From: Melanopsichium pennsylvanicum
Taxonomy: Eukaryota; Basidiomycota; Ustilaginomycetes; Ustilaginales
Reading direction: 5' to 3'
DNA: 64,000 nucleotides
Assembly: GCA_900208305.1 (NCBI GenBank)
Contig: OAPG01000016.1
Coordinates: 1 to 64,000 of the forward strand
The translations under genes and the position numbers were made by a program. Under the pieces are notes generated by a model, which was given only the letters and a program-made list of their open reading frames with translations, had not been told where the DNA came from and searched no databases. Position 1 is the first letter of the stretch; every line of letters begins with the position of its first letter. Positions 41,146 to 51,882 of this stretch are shown piece after piece.

Positions 41146-43848
41146 ATGAGCGTCTCGAATCTCACAGCTGCGGCGGCCGTCGTCGTCCGGACTGCCGGTT
41201 ATGCGCGGACCGGACCACGCCGCTCATTTCCCTCGTCTAGCTACTACGACGCACAAACCTTGCAAAGCTATCCTTGTTTTACCTCGCGAATGATATCAAC
41301 GTCAACTTCAAAATTCTCTTCGCGGGACGCATCGGGTTCGAATCGCAGTCATGATGGCACCTCCACAGTGGCTCGAAAGAAGAAAACGGCACCAACTTCG
41401 ACTTCCCATAAGAAACCGCAGCCAGCTCTCTTACGCTTAGATCCCGAACATCCGCTCATGCCGTCTTTCACTCCACCTCGCTCGAGTTCCAGTGATCATG
41501 TGAAGCATAAAGCGCCGCAGCTTCACGCAAAGAAGCTCGGACAGCTGCACGCTGCACTCGAAATAGGCTCAGCCGACGCAGTTTGGTCCGCATACCTCAG
41601 TCTACGACAGAGTTTTGAGATCATCGACTGCCCTTCCTTCGTGATTGAGAGCACGATTCTAGACGGTGCAGTGACTCCGGAGGAATGCCACAAAGTGCTC
41701 AACGTGGTTGGAAGCGAGATGAGCAAGACCAGGCGGGGCCTGAATCGGGTTCTGAGGCTCGTGTCGGATGTTCGCAGCCATCAACGCCGTCTTTTGGCCC
41801 GCCTGCAGCATACTGACCAAGTTCGGGATCGCACACGCAGCCGGATACTGACCGAGGAGCTCAAAGTCTGGGACAACGTCGTAACTCCAAAGCTGCTGGG
41901 CGCTACCATTACACATATCGGCAGAAGTCTTCGCAGCATAGGTCTCGATGAGATAGATCAAGTCCTGGATCAGCTGCTCACGTACGAGGCCAATGAGCAC
42001 TCTCGGGTTGCAAAGGCATCGACAGGCGATCCGCTCGCTCAGAGGCGTCCAACAGCGTATCGCGGAAGCATGCTCGGACATTTACGGAGCGCGATGCTAT
42101 CACCGGTGGCTCACTCTGCAATCGAGCAGAAGCGCATGGGCGGACGGTCGAGGCAGATTTTCCCCGATATCGCCATTTACAACACGCTCCTGGATATCAT
42201 TACACGCACAGTGCTTCGCAGCAATCCTGCCCGCCGAACAGCTTCGCTATATGAATCCGCCCACGATGATGAGGACGATGCAATGGCGAGATTCACAGAG
42301 CAGCACCTCGCATCGCATTCGGCACAACTCCATGCTTCGCTAGCAAACAAGCTGCGGAGATTCGACCTGGATCCAGAGTCAGTACCGTTGCATCTGGACG
42401 CGCTCGAGCGTGCCGATCGACTTTTCCATTCAGTGCTGGGTCGCATGCAGCGGACGAGCCGTATCGAACCAAATCCGGTTACATTCAACATCATGATCAC
42501 CATGTACAGTCTGCTCGATCGATGGGATGCAATACATCGCGTCCTTCGTGTGATGCGAGACAAGAATATTCTCAACATTGACTGCATCAACAATACTCTT
42601 TGGCAATGGATAGTCTTTGGACCTGCATCGTCGAAACGACGTCGCGGCGGTGATCTTGACGAAAAGAGGGCTATGGAAAGCGTCTTGGAGGTCTATCGTC
42701 AACTGCGGCAGAACATGATTCAAGCTGAGTTGGCCTCGAATCGCTCGTCTATTGCATACGGCACACACGACACGGACGCCCGAACTCCTGATCGCGAACG
42801 CTTGGACCATCTTCAAAGAGACGACGGATCGGATCCCCGCGATTGGCCTGATCAAAACGAATTTTTGACCAACGACACCTTGCAAACTTCACAAAGCGCT
42901 CACAGAAAGGATCCGGTCGAGGAAGTGCTTGGCGTCCCAAGCCTTCCGTTCCATGTGGTGCCGGACGAGATCACCCATACTCTGGTCATCAATGGCCTTG
43001 CTTGGCAGGGCCGCTTTGCCGACGCTCTTGGTGTCTTCAGAGACCTCGTTTCTACGCCGGTTCGACTCTCCGCCAGGGGATCCGAAGAAAGTCAAGTCAG
43101 GAGCGTCGCTGACATGACCGTAGAGAAGGAACCGGAAGACAGGAAGATGCAGCCAACGCTAGCCATCTTCAGCAGTTTCTTCCGTGGGTTTTCTCGTTAC
43201 GGCGAGCCGAGCGACATTATCAACTTTGACGAGGAGCATCCTGAACGCAGCACGTGGGAGCCTGTACCCTTACCAGCACCACAGGAGCAAGGAAAACGTC
43301 CTGAGCAAGTCCAGCTGTCAGAGAAGATAGAAGAGCCTCATGCGCATCAACTGCGATTGTGGCGAATCGATACTTTTCAAGAAATCTTTGATGCCTTTCT
43401 CAAATTTGAACCTGATGTCACCCGAGTCCTGTCATGCGATGCTTCTTTACGCAAAGCCTCGGGTCAAGTGCTGGACAGGAGCGAGAAATTTGCCGGTCGC
43501 CGCATATCGACGCCTTATGGGCGGATGAGTTTGGCGCAAAAGAGGAGGCTGGATGCACTGCGACTTGCGCCCTCGAGCAATCAATTGTTTTGGATTTTGA
43601 CGTCGATCCGAAGGGTTAGCAATGATCACGCTGGGTGGAGTCTATCCATGTGGCGAAGAGTCGTAAGAAAATTCGATCCAAGTAGCTCTGCTTCGATACC
43701 GTACGAGGGGTCCAGCGCCCATTTTGATTGGATAGGATTCAAATTGGACAACAGACTGAATCGCGTGGTGGACCACCTGGAAGCTCGCTTGAAAGAGAGG
43801 CAAGATCATTCTCAGGGACAAGGCCATGATAAACATGTTGTAATTTAG
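41146..43848 (+). CDS. Mitochondrial pentatricopeptide-repeat protein
   Basis: A 900-residue single-exon protein. The N-terminus is rich in Arg, Ser, Thr and Ala without acidic residues for the first about 60 residues, as in a mitochondrial presequence. PPR-like helical hairpins are recognisable in at least two places: NPVTFNIMITMYSLLDRWDAI (followed by HRVLRVMRDKNI), and DEITHTLVINGLAWQGRFADA (followed by LGVFRDLV). Further helical repeats probably fill 150-450 and 600-870 but are weak. PPR proteins bind organelle RNA and help its processing, stability or translation. The exact target cannot be told. The RNA-guiding residues are not interpretable without a careful alignment. Confidence 0.8.
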   Translation: MSVSNLTAAAAVVVRTAGYARTGPRRSFPSSSYYDAQTLQSYPCFTSRMISTSTSKFSSRDASGSNRSHDGTSTVARKKKTAPTSTSHKKPQPALLRLDPEHPLMPSFTPPRSSSSDHVKHKAPQLHAKKLGQLHAALEIGSADAVWSAYLSLRQSFEIIDCPSFVIESTILDGAVTPEECHKVLNVVGSEMSKTRRGLNRVLRLVSDVRSHQRRLLARLQHTDQVRDRTRSRILTEELKVWDNVVTPKLLGATITHIGRSLRSIGLDEIDQVLDQLLTYEANEHSRVAKASTGDPLAQRRPTAYRGSMLGHLRSAMLSPVAHSAIEQKRMGGRSRQIFPDIAIYNTLLDIITRTVLRSNPARRTASLYESAHDDEDDAMARFTEQHLASHSAQLHASLANKLRRFDLDPESVPLHLDALERADRLFHSVLGRMQRTSRIEPNPVTFNIMITMYSLLDRWDAIHRVLRVMRDKNILNIDCINNTLWQWIVFGPASSKRRRGGDLDEKRAMESVLEVYRQLRQNMIQAELASNRSSIAYGTHDTDARTPDRERLDHLQRDDGSDPRDWPDQNEFLTNDTLQTSQSAHRKDPVEEVLGVPSLPFHVVPDEITHTLVINGLAWQGRFADALGVFRDLVSTPVRLSARGSEESQVRSVADMTVEKEPEDRKMQPTLAIFSSFFRGFSRYGEPSDIINFDEEHPERSTWEPVPLPAPQEQGKRPEQVQLSEKIEEPHAHQLRLWRIDTFQEIFDAFLKFEPDVTRVLSCDASLRKASGQVLDRSEKFAGRRISTPYGRMSLAQKRRLDALRLAPSSNQLFWILTSIRRVSNDHAGWSLSMWRRVVRKFDPSSSASIPYEGSSAHFDWIGFKLDNRLNRVVDHLEARLKERQDHSQGQGHDKHVVI

Positions 43849-44768
43849 AGCTGTCGCTGCAATCCTGACACAGACAATGACTTGACTGCATTCAAAGTGA
43901 AAGTTGGTTTGGCCTCTCGAGTCTTTTATGCTCGTCAGCCTTGGCAGCACTGTCGAAGCAACTGTCTTCGGAGAGAGAGACAGAGAAGTGTCTGCCTTTG
44001 ATGACAACACAGTTTCTACATTGCTTTGTTCGCTTTAGGAGGGGCTTGACACTGCTTGTTGTTACGTCGGCGGGAAAAGTGAATCCATATGAGTTTAAAA
44101 GTGTGCAGACGGTGTCTTCCATGTTTTGTGACCATAAATGTCCATCGGCCAGCATTTACCACCGAAGCACAAATTATCCTAACAACATGATGGACATTTT
44201 GTTCTCGACCAATGTTCTCGACCAACAAAAAGTGAGACAAACTTACAAAGAGCCCGAGGAGGAGAAGAGCAGAAAAAACATTCGGGCAGGTGGAACTGCT
44301 ATGTCAAACTTGTAAAAATGAGCACGACAAGGTAGCGCACAAGTGCTCCTTCTTCTCTGTGTGTAGACATAATGACATGATGAGCTCCCAGCAGCCTGGT
44401 GCACAAACGCAAAAGTTTCTCATCTCCTTTGGTGGCTCGTACTGAGCATACTCCGTAGTCAGGTGCCATGCCATTGGGCCGGACGGACACCATACAGGCC
44501 GGTTAAGGACGTCGCTTGAGATTATGAGGACGCCAGACACAGAAAATTTCAGCGGTGTTTGACAGGCGAATTTGGCGACAGCTCTTATCTCGTGGAATTG
44601 TTCCAATAAGTTTCCATCGGCGATTTTGGCACGTGATCTGCTTGGATTCCAAATTGCGGGTCAGAGCACTAAGCTGCATCGCCAACTTGAATCATATTCA
44701 CCTTTGACTTTGAAGTTGTTCACCTACGACCGTCATTACCACCTCTCTCCGGTCTTCATTTCGTGATT
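43849..44768. other. Intergenic region PPR gene to complex I subunit gene
   Basis: About 920 bp with only short unconserved frames. No gene can be supported. Confidence 0.5.
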
Positions 44769-45514
44769 ATGTTCCCCGCACCAATTTTCAGAAACGCAGC
44801 GTCGATGTCCAAGTCGACAGCATCCGCGTTCTCGCAGGCACACAAGTCGTACGTCAAGTCGCTCTATCGACGATACCTCAAGAACTCGCTTGACTGGTGC
44901 GTCCGAAGGGACGTCTGGAGAGACAGGGCCATTGAGATCCGTGTCGAGTTCGAACGTCACCGAAATGTTCGTAACCCGAGGGAACTTGCCAACCTTTTTG
45001 AAAGGGCTGAGCGCGAGCTCAAGCGCATCCAGCACCCCGATCCTCACCGACGTAAGTGTCTGCATTTCCGCATCCATCGGCTTATGATGTTATGTAGATC
45101 CGGTGTTTATTGGATGCGAGAGCTGGTTCAGCATTGTGAAAAGCTGTGCCGGATGAAGTTACATTGCAGCAAGTGTCCATCGGTCTCCGAAGGCGCCATG
45201 CAGATGGACGCGATATCACCCAGCGCCGCCGCATGACATTGTCAAGACCAAGATCCGTCCAGCTTGCTAGTCCTCGCAAATAACTCGCAAATAATTGCCG
45301 ATCTGTACTGCCAACATGGGAGAGCTGAGAATTGCGAACAAAGAGCATTGATACTGACAATTCAAATTCTACTTTTCCTCTCTTCACAAACCTATCATGT
45401 CAACCGACCGCAGCTGCCATGTTCGAAGACGGCACAAAGTGGGAACGCAACCTTCCTCCTCCCATGTTCACCGAAGCCGAGAAGAAGGCTGCTCTCGAAT
45501 CGATGCACCACTGA
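44769..45514 (+). CDS. NADH dehydrogenase (complex I) B22 subunit, LYR protein
   Basis: Two exons: 44769-45051 and 45414-45514, 127 residues. The donor GTAAGT and acceptor CGCAG join at phase 1 to give HPDPHRPAMFEDGTKWERNL, which matches the family C-terminus. The LYR motif is in KSYVKSLYRRYLKNSLDW near the N-terminus. The family (NDUFB9/B22) is an accessory subunit of the membrane arm of mitochondrial complex I and binds an acyl carrier protein through its LYR motif. The start is at ATG 44769, which fits the family length. The intron is long for this window (362 bp) and contains no other in-frame exon that I can see. Confidence 0.9.
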
Positions 45515-45922
45515 AGCGATAAATCATCATCATTCATAAGATCTTAACGGCAGCGCCTCGAATACAATTTTCATTCTGAACAATTCAAGGATCCGAGTGG
45601 CTTCCAATTCAAGGCTTCCTTAGTCTGTTTCGATCGATCACAAGTTTCTTTTGTCTGTGATGCAGGGTTTATATATATTTATATAGATATATATATATTT
45701 TCAGTGTTTGCAGCATTACCACAACGTGTTCCGTCTGCAGCCTGGCTGACGTAGAACAGTCTCAGAGGTTTGAAGTTTGAACCGAATGAGACGCTTTGAT
45801 GATGTTAGACCGGTTTCTTATGGTGACAAAAAGTGCCACTCCCATATTCGAAAGTCAGTCAGTGATTGGAGCACACGAACAACAAGGACAACTCGGCAGA
45901 AGCACAAGCTCGCAATTCCGAG

Positions 45923-45980
<58 letters not shown>

Positions 45981-46009
45981 CCAGCATGATACAATGCAAA
46001 AGATCAGCG
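45515..46009. other. Convergent intergenic region with poly(A) tract
   Basis: Holds a TATATATTTATATAGATATATATATATT stretch near 45669-45700 and a 57-bp pure A run at 45923-45979. No gene is seen. Confidence 0.6.
45923..45979 (+). repeat. Pure A tract of 57 bp
   Basis: Fifty-seven uninterrupted A between GCAATTCCGAG and GCCAGCATG. The exact length is uncertain because such runs are hard to sequence and assemble. Confidence 0.9.
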
Positions 46010-49000
46010 CTATGGAGAGAGAAGAGAAATGCTCCTCACCCCTTTTCCCGTCGCAACATACAAAGTATCATCGTTCTTACCACCACCACCACCTTCCGGG
46101 CTTGCCCAAAACGCATTCACAATCGGTTCATCTCCGAGTCTATGATCGATGAGAGGATCACGAGCATTACGCATATCCCAAACCCTCACATGACCATCTT
46201 CGGCTCCGTGTGCAAAGATCGCCCTTCGAGTCGGATGAAACGTTCCTCTCCCAAGTGGAAGTTTACCTTCTGCGTCGTTGAGCCAACCAAAGCAAATGAC
46301 TGGTCTCGAGATCGGCCCATTTCGACCGGAAATATCAAACATCCTAAACTGATCGTAATCGCGTCGAGCCAGTACTGACAACATGAGTGTAGGATCGGGC
46401 GTTCGGCGAAGATGAACAATACGATCACTCGTATTCCACGAAAAGCCCAGTGTCAGTGCGCCAAGGTCGTACCCAATCACCGTCCCAATGGATGCTGATG
46501 CGAGCGTCTTTGAACGGAAAGAGAGGTGTTCCAACGCAACAACGGGTTTGGAATCATGTAAAGTGTGTAGACGGAACGTCTTGGCTCTGATCGACTTGGC
46601 CTTCCAGTGCCAATGATTGACAATACCGTCGATTCCGCCAGTAGCAAAGTCGATGGACGAGGCGTCCTCTGGATCAGTTCGCGGGAAGTGCGAGATGCTG
46701 CAAGCACCTTGTGCATGCGGCCTCTCGTCGAGATGATGAGTTCGATGATTTCGACCGGTGTCGTCAACAGTAACCAGACTGACCTGACAAGGGTAGTCGT
46801 CATGATTGGCCAAGCCCAATAGCTTTTTGGTCGAGGAAACGATCCCGCACACCTTGGAGGTAAGGCGAGACACATCTTCGACTCGGTCAATCGGCGGATT
46901 TGCCTTCCCCCCCTTCAACCTTTTATCACCATCACGGCTTTGGATTCGCATGAGCTTGCGAGGCAATGTCCTGCTCAGCTCGTCTTGGACGGAACATGGT
47001 TGCTCGGAGAAAGTTGCAACACGACCATGCTCACTGACAGCGATCGCTGCGTCAAAGATGGCGGCACGATTACGCACAGATGTCTGAGCCTCTAGTGCAG
47101 CACTGGCTATGGGGACAAAGTACTTGATCGAGAGACCACGAACACCCGAAAATGCCGTGGCTTGTGTCAAGCCCGGGGATTTTGCTTCGAAGGGCTTTGA
47201 AAGCCATGTCGAGCCGCCTACTTTGACTGTGGGCCCGGCGGAGGACTGGCGTTGCAGCAGATCTTGTAAAGGTGCGTCTTCATCTGGATCTGAATCTGCA
47301 CTGTCGAGTCGCTGCGTTCGAGCAACGGATCTCTGCAAAGCTGCCAACGGCGCGTCGTCCTCATCATCGACGCTCATATCATTAGGGTTGACATGCTTCC
47401 TTCTAACGGGCTTTCCTGTTGTGCTGGGCCTCGACTCATCCACCAGCTCATCGATCTCGTCATCAGCTTCAGCCTTGACCGGCAATAGCCCGGACTCGGG
47501 ATCTGTTTTGGGTCGGGCTTCTCGCTCCAATGCAGTCTGACTGTCCTTCGGTTTGACAAGCACTGGGAGCTCCACTTCTTCTTCGTCCGCCGACTGCTCC
47601 GGGTATCTTGCAAGCTCTTCGGCCTCTTGTGCCTCCTTGAGGATTCGATCTTGATCCTGGTATTGATCTGACAGCTGTGCAGCCTTCGCCGTTTCGTCCT
47701 GTTGCAGTGGGCCTGGTTCGAGTGTTCGCTTCACCATCGATGCAACATTGCTCGGCCGTGCTAGCTCGGAAGAAACGCCAGGAAAAGTTTGACTTGAAGA
47801 CGTAGCTACCGGTGTGACTGTTTCCGACGATCTTGTCTGACAATCTTCTGCCAAAGGACTCTGCTTCGACTGCGTTGGGAATGATGCAGAATGACATGGC
47901 GGCGGAGGAGTGCGTCCATCTTCCAAGTTTGCAGGTTGAGGGGCCTCGAGCGCTGCAGTGAGACTCTCCTGGGCTGATGATGCGTTGAATTGCGATGTTA
48001 CGGCAGGGTCGTAAGATTGAAGGCCAGTGTCTTGTGACGTAGGCATCGTCTCGCTTGATGATGCGCTGACCTGTTGTGTTTTAATAGGATAAATGGACTT
48101 TGCGGCGTGCATCGGCATGTCTGACGATGCATCAGAATCCGGAGCGTGAGCGAAGTCACTGTTGTTCGGATGCACGTATTGAGTATGGAAGCTTTCACTG
48201 ATATTTCTCTGCTGCTTCCATTGGTTAACGTCTGACCATGTCAGGGCAAGAACCCGCGGTCCGAATAATCGAATAAAGTTGTTAAGAACGCTCAGAGCGT
48301 ATATACCCCTGTCGTCAAGATCGTGTAGTTGATTCAGTCCGTCTACCAGCAACGGATCGGTGGGTCTTAGTTCCTGTTCAACGTTGCAAAATATGCGCAT
48401 GCTTTCCTCGTTCAGCTTGAAACGCAAGAGCTTGCTCATGACGTCGCGGAAGTTTCTGACAAGAAGAGCAGCAAACTTGTACCTATCCTTCTTCACAGGC
48501 AAAATAATTGCCAAGCAGTGATAGATCTCCACCCGGATTTGCAGTAGGGATAGAAGAAGATCAGGACAATTGCGCAGAGCAAGCCACAGGGCGCTGTTGT
48601 CCCATTTGTCGAGAGACTTGAATCGCATCTTGGCATAGGCGAGGGCCTTTTGCGTCTCCTCTTGCATGATCGGAGCGAGCTCTGCTTGAAGCCACTTGAT
48701 CGCGGTTTGACTATCATCACCGAAGTTGGCGTTGGATATGAGACGCTCTGCCGTTGTTCTGCTGGGCCGTGTCCATAATCGGATCTCTGGATAGACATTG
48801 TCGATAGTGATCTGACGTGACTGCTCTACTTTGTCACCGGTCGAGCGCGACTGACTCTGCTGTTTCGATATGAGCGCAGCGCTTGACTGTACCGATGCCG
48901 TAACAGGCTGTTTTGACGTTTCATTTGACGCTTTCAGGGCCGTGATCGTCTGTTTTGGGTGATTTGTTCTTGCGACGGACGGTTCTGGTATGGAAGAAAC

Positions 49001-49699
49001 GCTTTCCATCCTGGGCTTTTTGGCCGGTGGCTGTTCTGAGGATGGCTCCGGATGCCATTGCATGTTTGGATGCGAAAAGACCCGTACGGATTGCTCTTTC
49101 GTCTTTTGCGAAGCCTTGTAGACCGCTGATGGAGCCCCACCGGGCCGTTGATGAGGCTGCTGAGCTTGTGGTCGCTGCGGCGGGCGTGATCTTGGACGAG
49201 GTGCTGAATTCAAGCTTTGATGCGCTCGCGGCGTTTGTATTGGAGCTCGAGAGGGTCTCGCGGCAACCTTTGACGTAGAGGCGCGTATTGCAGGAGGTGC
49301 TGAAATCTCCCAAGGTTTGATCCTGGTATCATTTTCATTGGGTTGAGCGTCCTCGGAGCGTAATGCAGCAGCAGGAGGTGCAGCTCTGAGACGTTGCGGC
49401 GGTGGTCTGACGGAGGGACGAGGGCGGTAGGCTAAAGTGGTCGGACCAGCTGGTACTGTTGATGATGTGGACTGGTATGGAATATTTTGGCCTAGGTGAG
49501 GTGGTCGAGGTACTGGGGTGAGTGATCTGGCCGTGGAGGGTCCGACTGTTGCTGAAGTCAGGAATGTGCCCCGAAAGTGATGCTGTGAGCGGTTACTTGC
49601 ATAGGAGCCAGAGAAGCTCTGATTGCAGCTACTACCACGTGTAGCGGTGTGAGTCGAGCTCTTGGGAGCGGCAGGATCAAATGAGCTGAGCCAATCCAT
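46010..49699 (-). CDS. Large WD-repeat protein, role unknown
   Basis: A 1229-residue protein from ATG 49699 (MDWLSSFDP); the frame upstream has no ATG. The first 700 residues are Pro/Ser/Gln-rich and disordered, apart from a helical block at about 310-520 (EIRLWTRPSRTTAERLISN, DKWDNSALWLALRNCPDLLL) that looks folded. An acidic stretch with DEIDELVDESRP follows. The C-terminal about 380 residues carry a beta-propeller: blocks such as FATGGIDGIVNHWHWK, LASASIGTVIGYDL and FAHGAEDGHVRVWDMRN are WD-like. I could not match the whole protein to a named family. A chromatin or ubiquitin-ligase adaptor role is possible but unproven. It converges on the complex I gene. Confidence 0.75.
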   Translation of the reverse strand: MDWLSSFDPAAPKSSTHTATRGSSCNQSFSGSYASNRSQHHFRGTFLTSATVGPSTARSLTPVPRPPHLGQNIPYQSTSSTVPAGPTTLAYRPRPSVRPPPQRLRAAPPAAALRSEDAQPNENDTRIKPWEISAPPAIRASTSKVAARPSRAPIQTPRAHQSLNSAPRPRSRPPQRPQAQQPHQRPGGAPSAVYKASQKTKEQSVRVFSHPNMQWHPEPSSEQPPAKKPRMESVSSIPEPSVARTNHPKQTITALKASNETSKQPVTASVQSSAALISKQQSQSRSTGDKVEQSRQITIDNVYPEIRLWTRPSRTTAERLISNANFGDDSQTAIKWLQAELAPIMQEETQKALAYAKMRFKSLDKWDNSALWLALRNCPDLLLSLLQIRVEIYHCLAIILPVKKDRYKFAALLVRNFRDVMSKLLRFKLNEESMRIFCNVEQELRPTDPLLVDGLNQLHDLDDRGIYALSVLNNFIRLFGPRVLALTWSDVNQWKQQRNISESFHTQYVHPNNSDFAHAPDSDASSDMPMHAAKSIYPIKTQQVSASSSETMPTSQDTGLQSYDPAVTSQFNASSAQESLTAALEAPQPANLEDGRTPPPPCHSASFPTQSKQSPLAEDCQTRSSETVTPVATSSSQTFPGVSSELARPSNVASMVKRTLEPGPLQQDETAKAAQLSDQYQDQDRILKEAQEAEELARYPEQSADEEEVELPVLVKPKDSQTALEREARPKTDPESGLLPVKAEADDEIDELVDESRPSTTGKPVRRKHVNPNDMSVDDEDDAPLAALQRSVARTQRLDSADSDPDEDAPLQDLLQRQSSAGPTVKVGGSTWLSKPFEAKSPGLTQATAFSGVRGLSIKYFVPIASAALEAQTSVRNRAAIFDAAIAVSEHGRVATFSEQPCSVQDELSRTLPRKLMRIQSRDGDKRLKGGKANPPIDRVEDVSRLTSKVCGIVSSTKKLLGLANHDDYPCQVSLVTVDDTGRNHRTHHLDERPHAQGACSISHFPRTDPEDASSIDFATGGIDGIVNHWHWKAKSIRAKTFRLHTLHDSKPVVALEHLSFRSKTLASASIGTVIGYDLGALTLGFSWNTSDRIVHLRRTPDPTLMLSVLARRDYDQFRMFDISGRNGPISRPVICFGWLNDAEGKLPLGRGTFHPTRRAIFAHGAEDGHVRVWDMRNARDPLIDHRLGDEPIVNAFWASPEGGGGGKNDDTLYVATGKGVRSISLLSP

Positions 49700-50288
49700 C
49701 TCGATGAAATCGTACAGTGTACACCGCAGTAAAGCGGTGAACGAGAATAATTTTGAGAGACACTTTCTGGTCACTTTATGATGTTGACACGGCTAGTCTT
49801 GCGCCAGCGTTTGATCTCAAAGCAATAGATTGGCCAACCGTGTGGGTTTCAAAGTGTTTTGGAGTAAGATTCTGCCCATTCCATGTGAAGAAGAGGTGGG
49901 TGTTGATGGTGAAAGGAAAGAGTAATGGTCTTTTTTAAGTTTTCCTCCACTTACCCTCGATGAGTAACGTTTAACCTTTGAAAAATCTAACCGCAGGTGA
50001 GTACACAATAAATAATAAATGAAAAATATAAATTTATAAAATAAAAATAAAATAATAAAATAGAAATAAAATAAACCCCTCGCGAAGCATACTCGAGAAC
50101 AGAGTAAAGTCCACTCGGACTGTCTAAACATGTGATTCTCACTTATTAAGAAGACTACTTTCCATGATACATTCTGCATTTTCAAGACAAGGTGCTGAAG
50201 CATGCTGGGATCATTGGATGACGCACTAGAAACTGATTAGTGATTGCAAAGAGCATGTATGAATGGCAGTCGATCCGAAAAAGTACGA
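49700..50288. other. AT-rich intergenic region
   Basis: No gene is seen. An almost pure A/T stretch with repeated AATAAA-type words (50005-50076) lies here and may serve as a poly(A) region or nucleosome-free promoter. Confidence 0.5.
50005..50076. repeat. (AATAAA)-rich low-complexity run
   Basis: About 72 bp consisting almost only of A and T, with AATAAAAT words repeated irregularly. Confidence 0.85.
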
Positions 50289-50720
50289 TCACACGAAGCC
50301 ACCTCGCGATTCTAGTTCCCTCTTTCTCGCCTCGGCGGCTTGTAATCTCTTTTCCAACTCCTGAAGTTCAGTTGTCTGTTCCAGCAACACAGATTGACGG
50401 TGACGAACGCGATCTTGGATCCTTTTTAATTCGACGTCCTTTGCAGCCGTGTCAGGTGCTGTTGCTGCTGATGAAGCTCCATAGTTATGCAAAGAGCCCG
50501 AGTTGGATATTGGAATCGCTGGCCTGTCCAGATATGAGTCAAAACACATCAGCAGAGGCAACAGCGTACAAAGACGTTCGCGTCAGCATTCTCTGGGCTG
50601 CGTACGATTCTCTTCACACAAAATGGAATGTGAAGCAGACGGAGCGGGCGGAGCGGGCGGACAAGTACGATGGTGGTGGGAGGATGATTTGTGCGATTCG
50701 CTCATTAGGCGCCGGATCAT
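50289..50720 (-). CDS. Possible small Pro-rich coiled-coil protein
   Basis: Tentative two-exon model: 50720-50620 and 50523-50289 with a 96-bp intron (donor GTGTGA, acceptor GACAG, branch-like TTGACT); the frame joins exactly to give about 111 residues. The N-terminal part is His/Ser/Pro-rich (CPPAPPAPSAS). The C-terminal 50 residues form a clear heptad-like helix (ELKRIQDRVRHRQSVLLEQ, then ELEKRLQAAEARKRELE). The C-terminal exon looks genuinely coding; the first exon and start are less sure. It lies just downstream of the histidine phosphatase gene on the same strand. The family is not recognised. Confidence 0.4.
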
Positions 50721-50793
50721 CTCTCCGTGAGCGTCTATACTGTTGTAAAGGACAAGAATCGGGTGGAGGAAACGGGGGTCTTTGCAGAGATGC

Positions 50794-51666
50794 TCACAGA
50801 GCAGAATTCTTTTTCTCCTCAGTAACCATGTCGCCCGAGGTAGGCTCAGCTACTGCACCGCCAGTTGCGATGTTCTGAACGTGTACCAGCGGGCAAGCTT
50901 CCGAGTCGACCGAAGCAGGGTCGAACTGGAAGAGTCGGACTTCGGCGTTCTTCCAGGGCTGTGTTGTGCCAAACAGCAAGAAGAAGCAAAACGATAGAAA
51001 GAGTAAGCGCATGCTGACAATCAGCAACGGTGCAAGTGCATTAGTATACGTACGTAAGCTTGCTGAGTGATTCTGCGCAAAATGTCACCGTGAGCCATGA
51101 CGACGATGTCCTGCTCAGGTCGGCTTCGAAGGTACTGTCGCACCCACTGAGCACGCTTGTTGAGCGTCTCTTCGTCAGCAGCGAAGAAACCTTGCTTGCT
51201 GATCCAATCCGGAGTCAAGTTAGAAAAGTCGAAACCGTGTAGCTCAGGGTCTCGCTCGAGAATATCCCTTGCTGAGCCCGTGTCACAAGGGAAGTCGTTG
51301 CACTCCTGGAGCTGAGGAAGCACAATCACCTTGCCAAGGCCACCGAGACGCTCGATGAGGGGTGCATATCCGATCTTGGTACTTTGGAGCGTGCGTTTGA
51401 GACCAGATGAGAGGATCACTTGAGCACGCGATTGCAAGTCTTGAGTAAGGGAAGGAAGACGCGCAGACTGTTGCTTACCAAGCGGTGTCAATGGCGCATC
51501 TGGGATCGAGTAGTCGTCGGCGACATTCTGTGGTTGAGAGAGAGAATCAGAGGTAACATTGTCAGATTGAAAAAAAGAACCACACTGTTGAGAGCCTAGT
51601 CGAGTTGGAACTTACGTGCTCTGCTTGCGAGTGTCGTGTCAAATAAATGCGAGATTGAGGAGCCAT
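50794..51666 (-). CDS. Histidine phosphatase / phosphoglycerate mutase-like protein
   Basis: Three exons: 51666-51616, 51527-51054 and 50958-50794, 229 residues. Donors are GTAAGT and GTACGT, acceptors CACAG, all phase 0; the last intron has a TACTAAT branch site. The catalytic RHSQAEHN block spans exon 1 and 2, a variant of the usual RHG-X3-HN with Ser for Gly. The second active-site His lies in VVMAHGDILRRI. The C-terminal PWKNAEVRLFQFD block fits the family. Such proteins are broad-specificity phosphatases (SixA/Pmu1-like) more often than glycolytic mutases. No signal peptide is seen. The substrate is unknown. Confidence 0.85.
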
Positions 51667-51836
51667 GATGAAACAAAATCTAGCAGCTAGCTCTATAGGC
51701 AACCAGCTTCTTTCTATTCTATGAGATTGTTGTGCAGTACTTGATGGTAGGACAGCAAGGTTGATACACAAAGGCGCAAGAGATTCCTTGCTTGCTACAC
51801 TTAGTGCAGCCGAGGGTGAATTTTGCGACATGCAAC

Positions 51837-51882
<46 letters not shown>

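Noticed and set aside
41336..41351. GGGTTCGAATCGC resembling a tRNA B box
   Set aside because: Inside the PPR coding sequence, without an A box or a cloverleaf at the right distance.
43892..44606. Several short frames between the PPR and complex I genes
   Set aside because: All are short, overlapping and without recognisable motifs or splice support.
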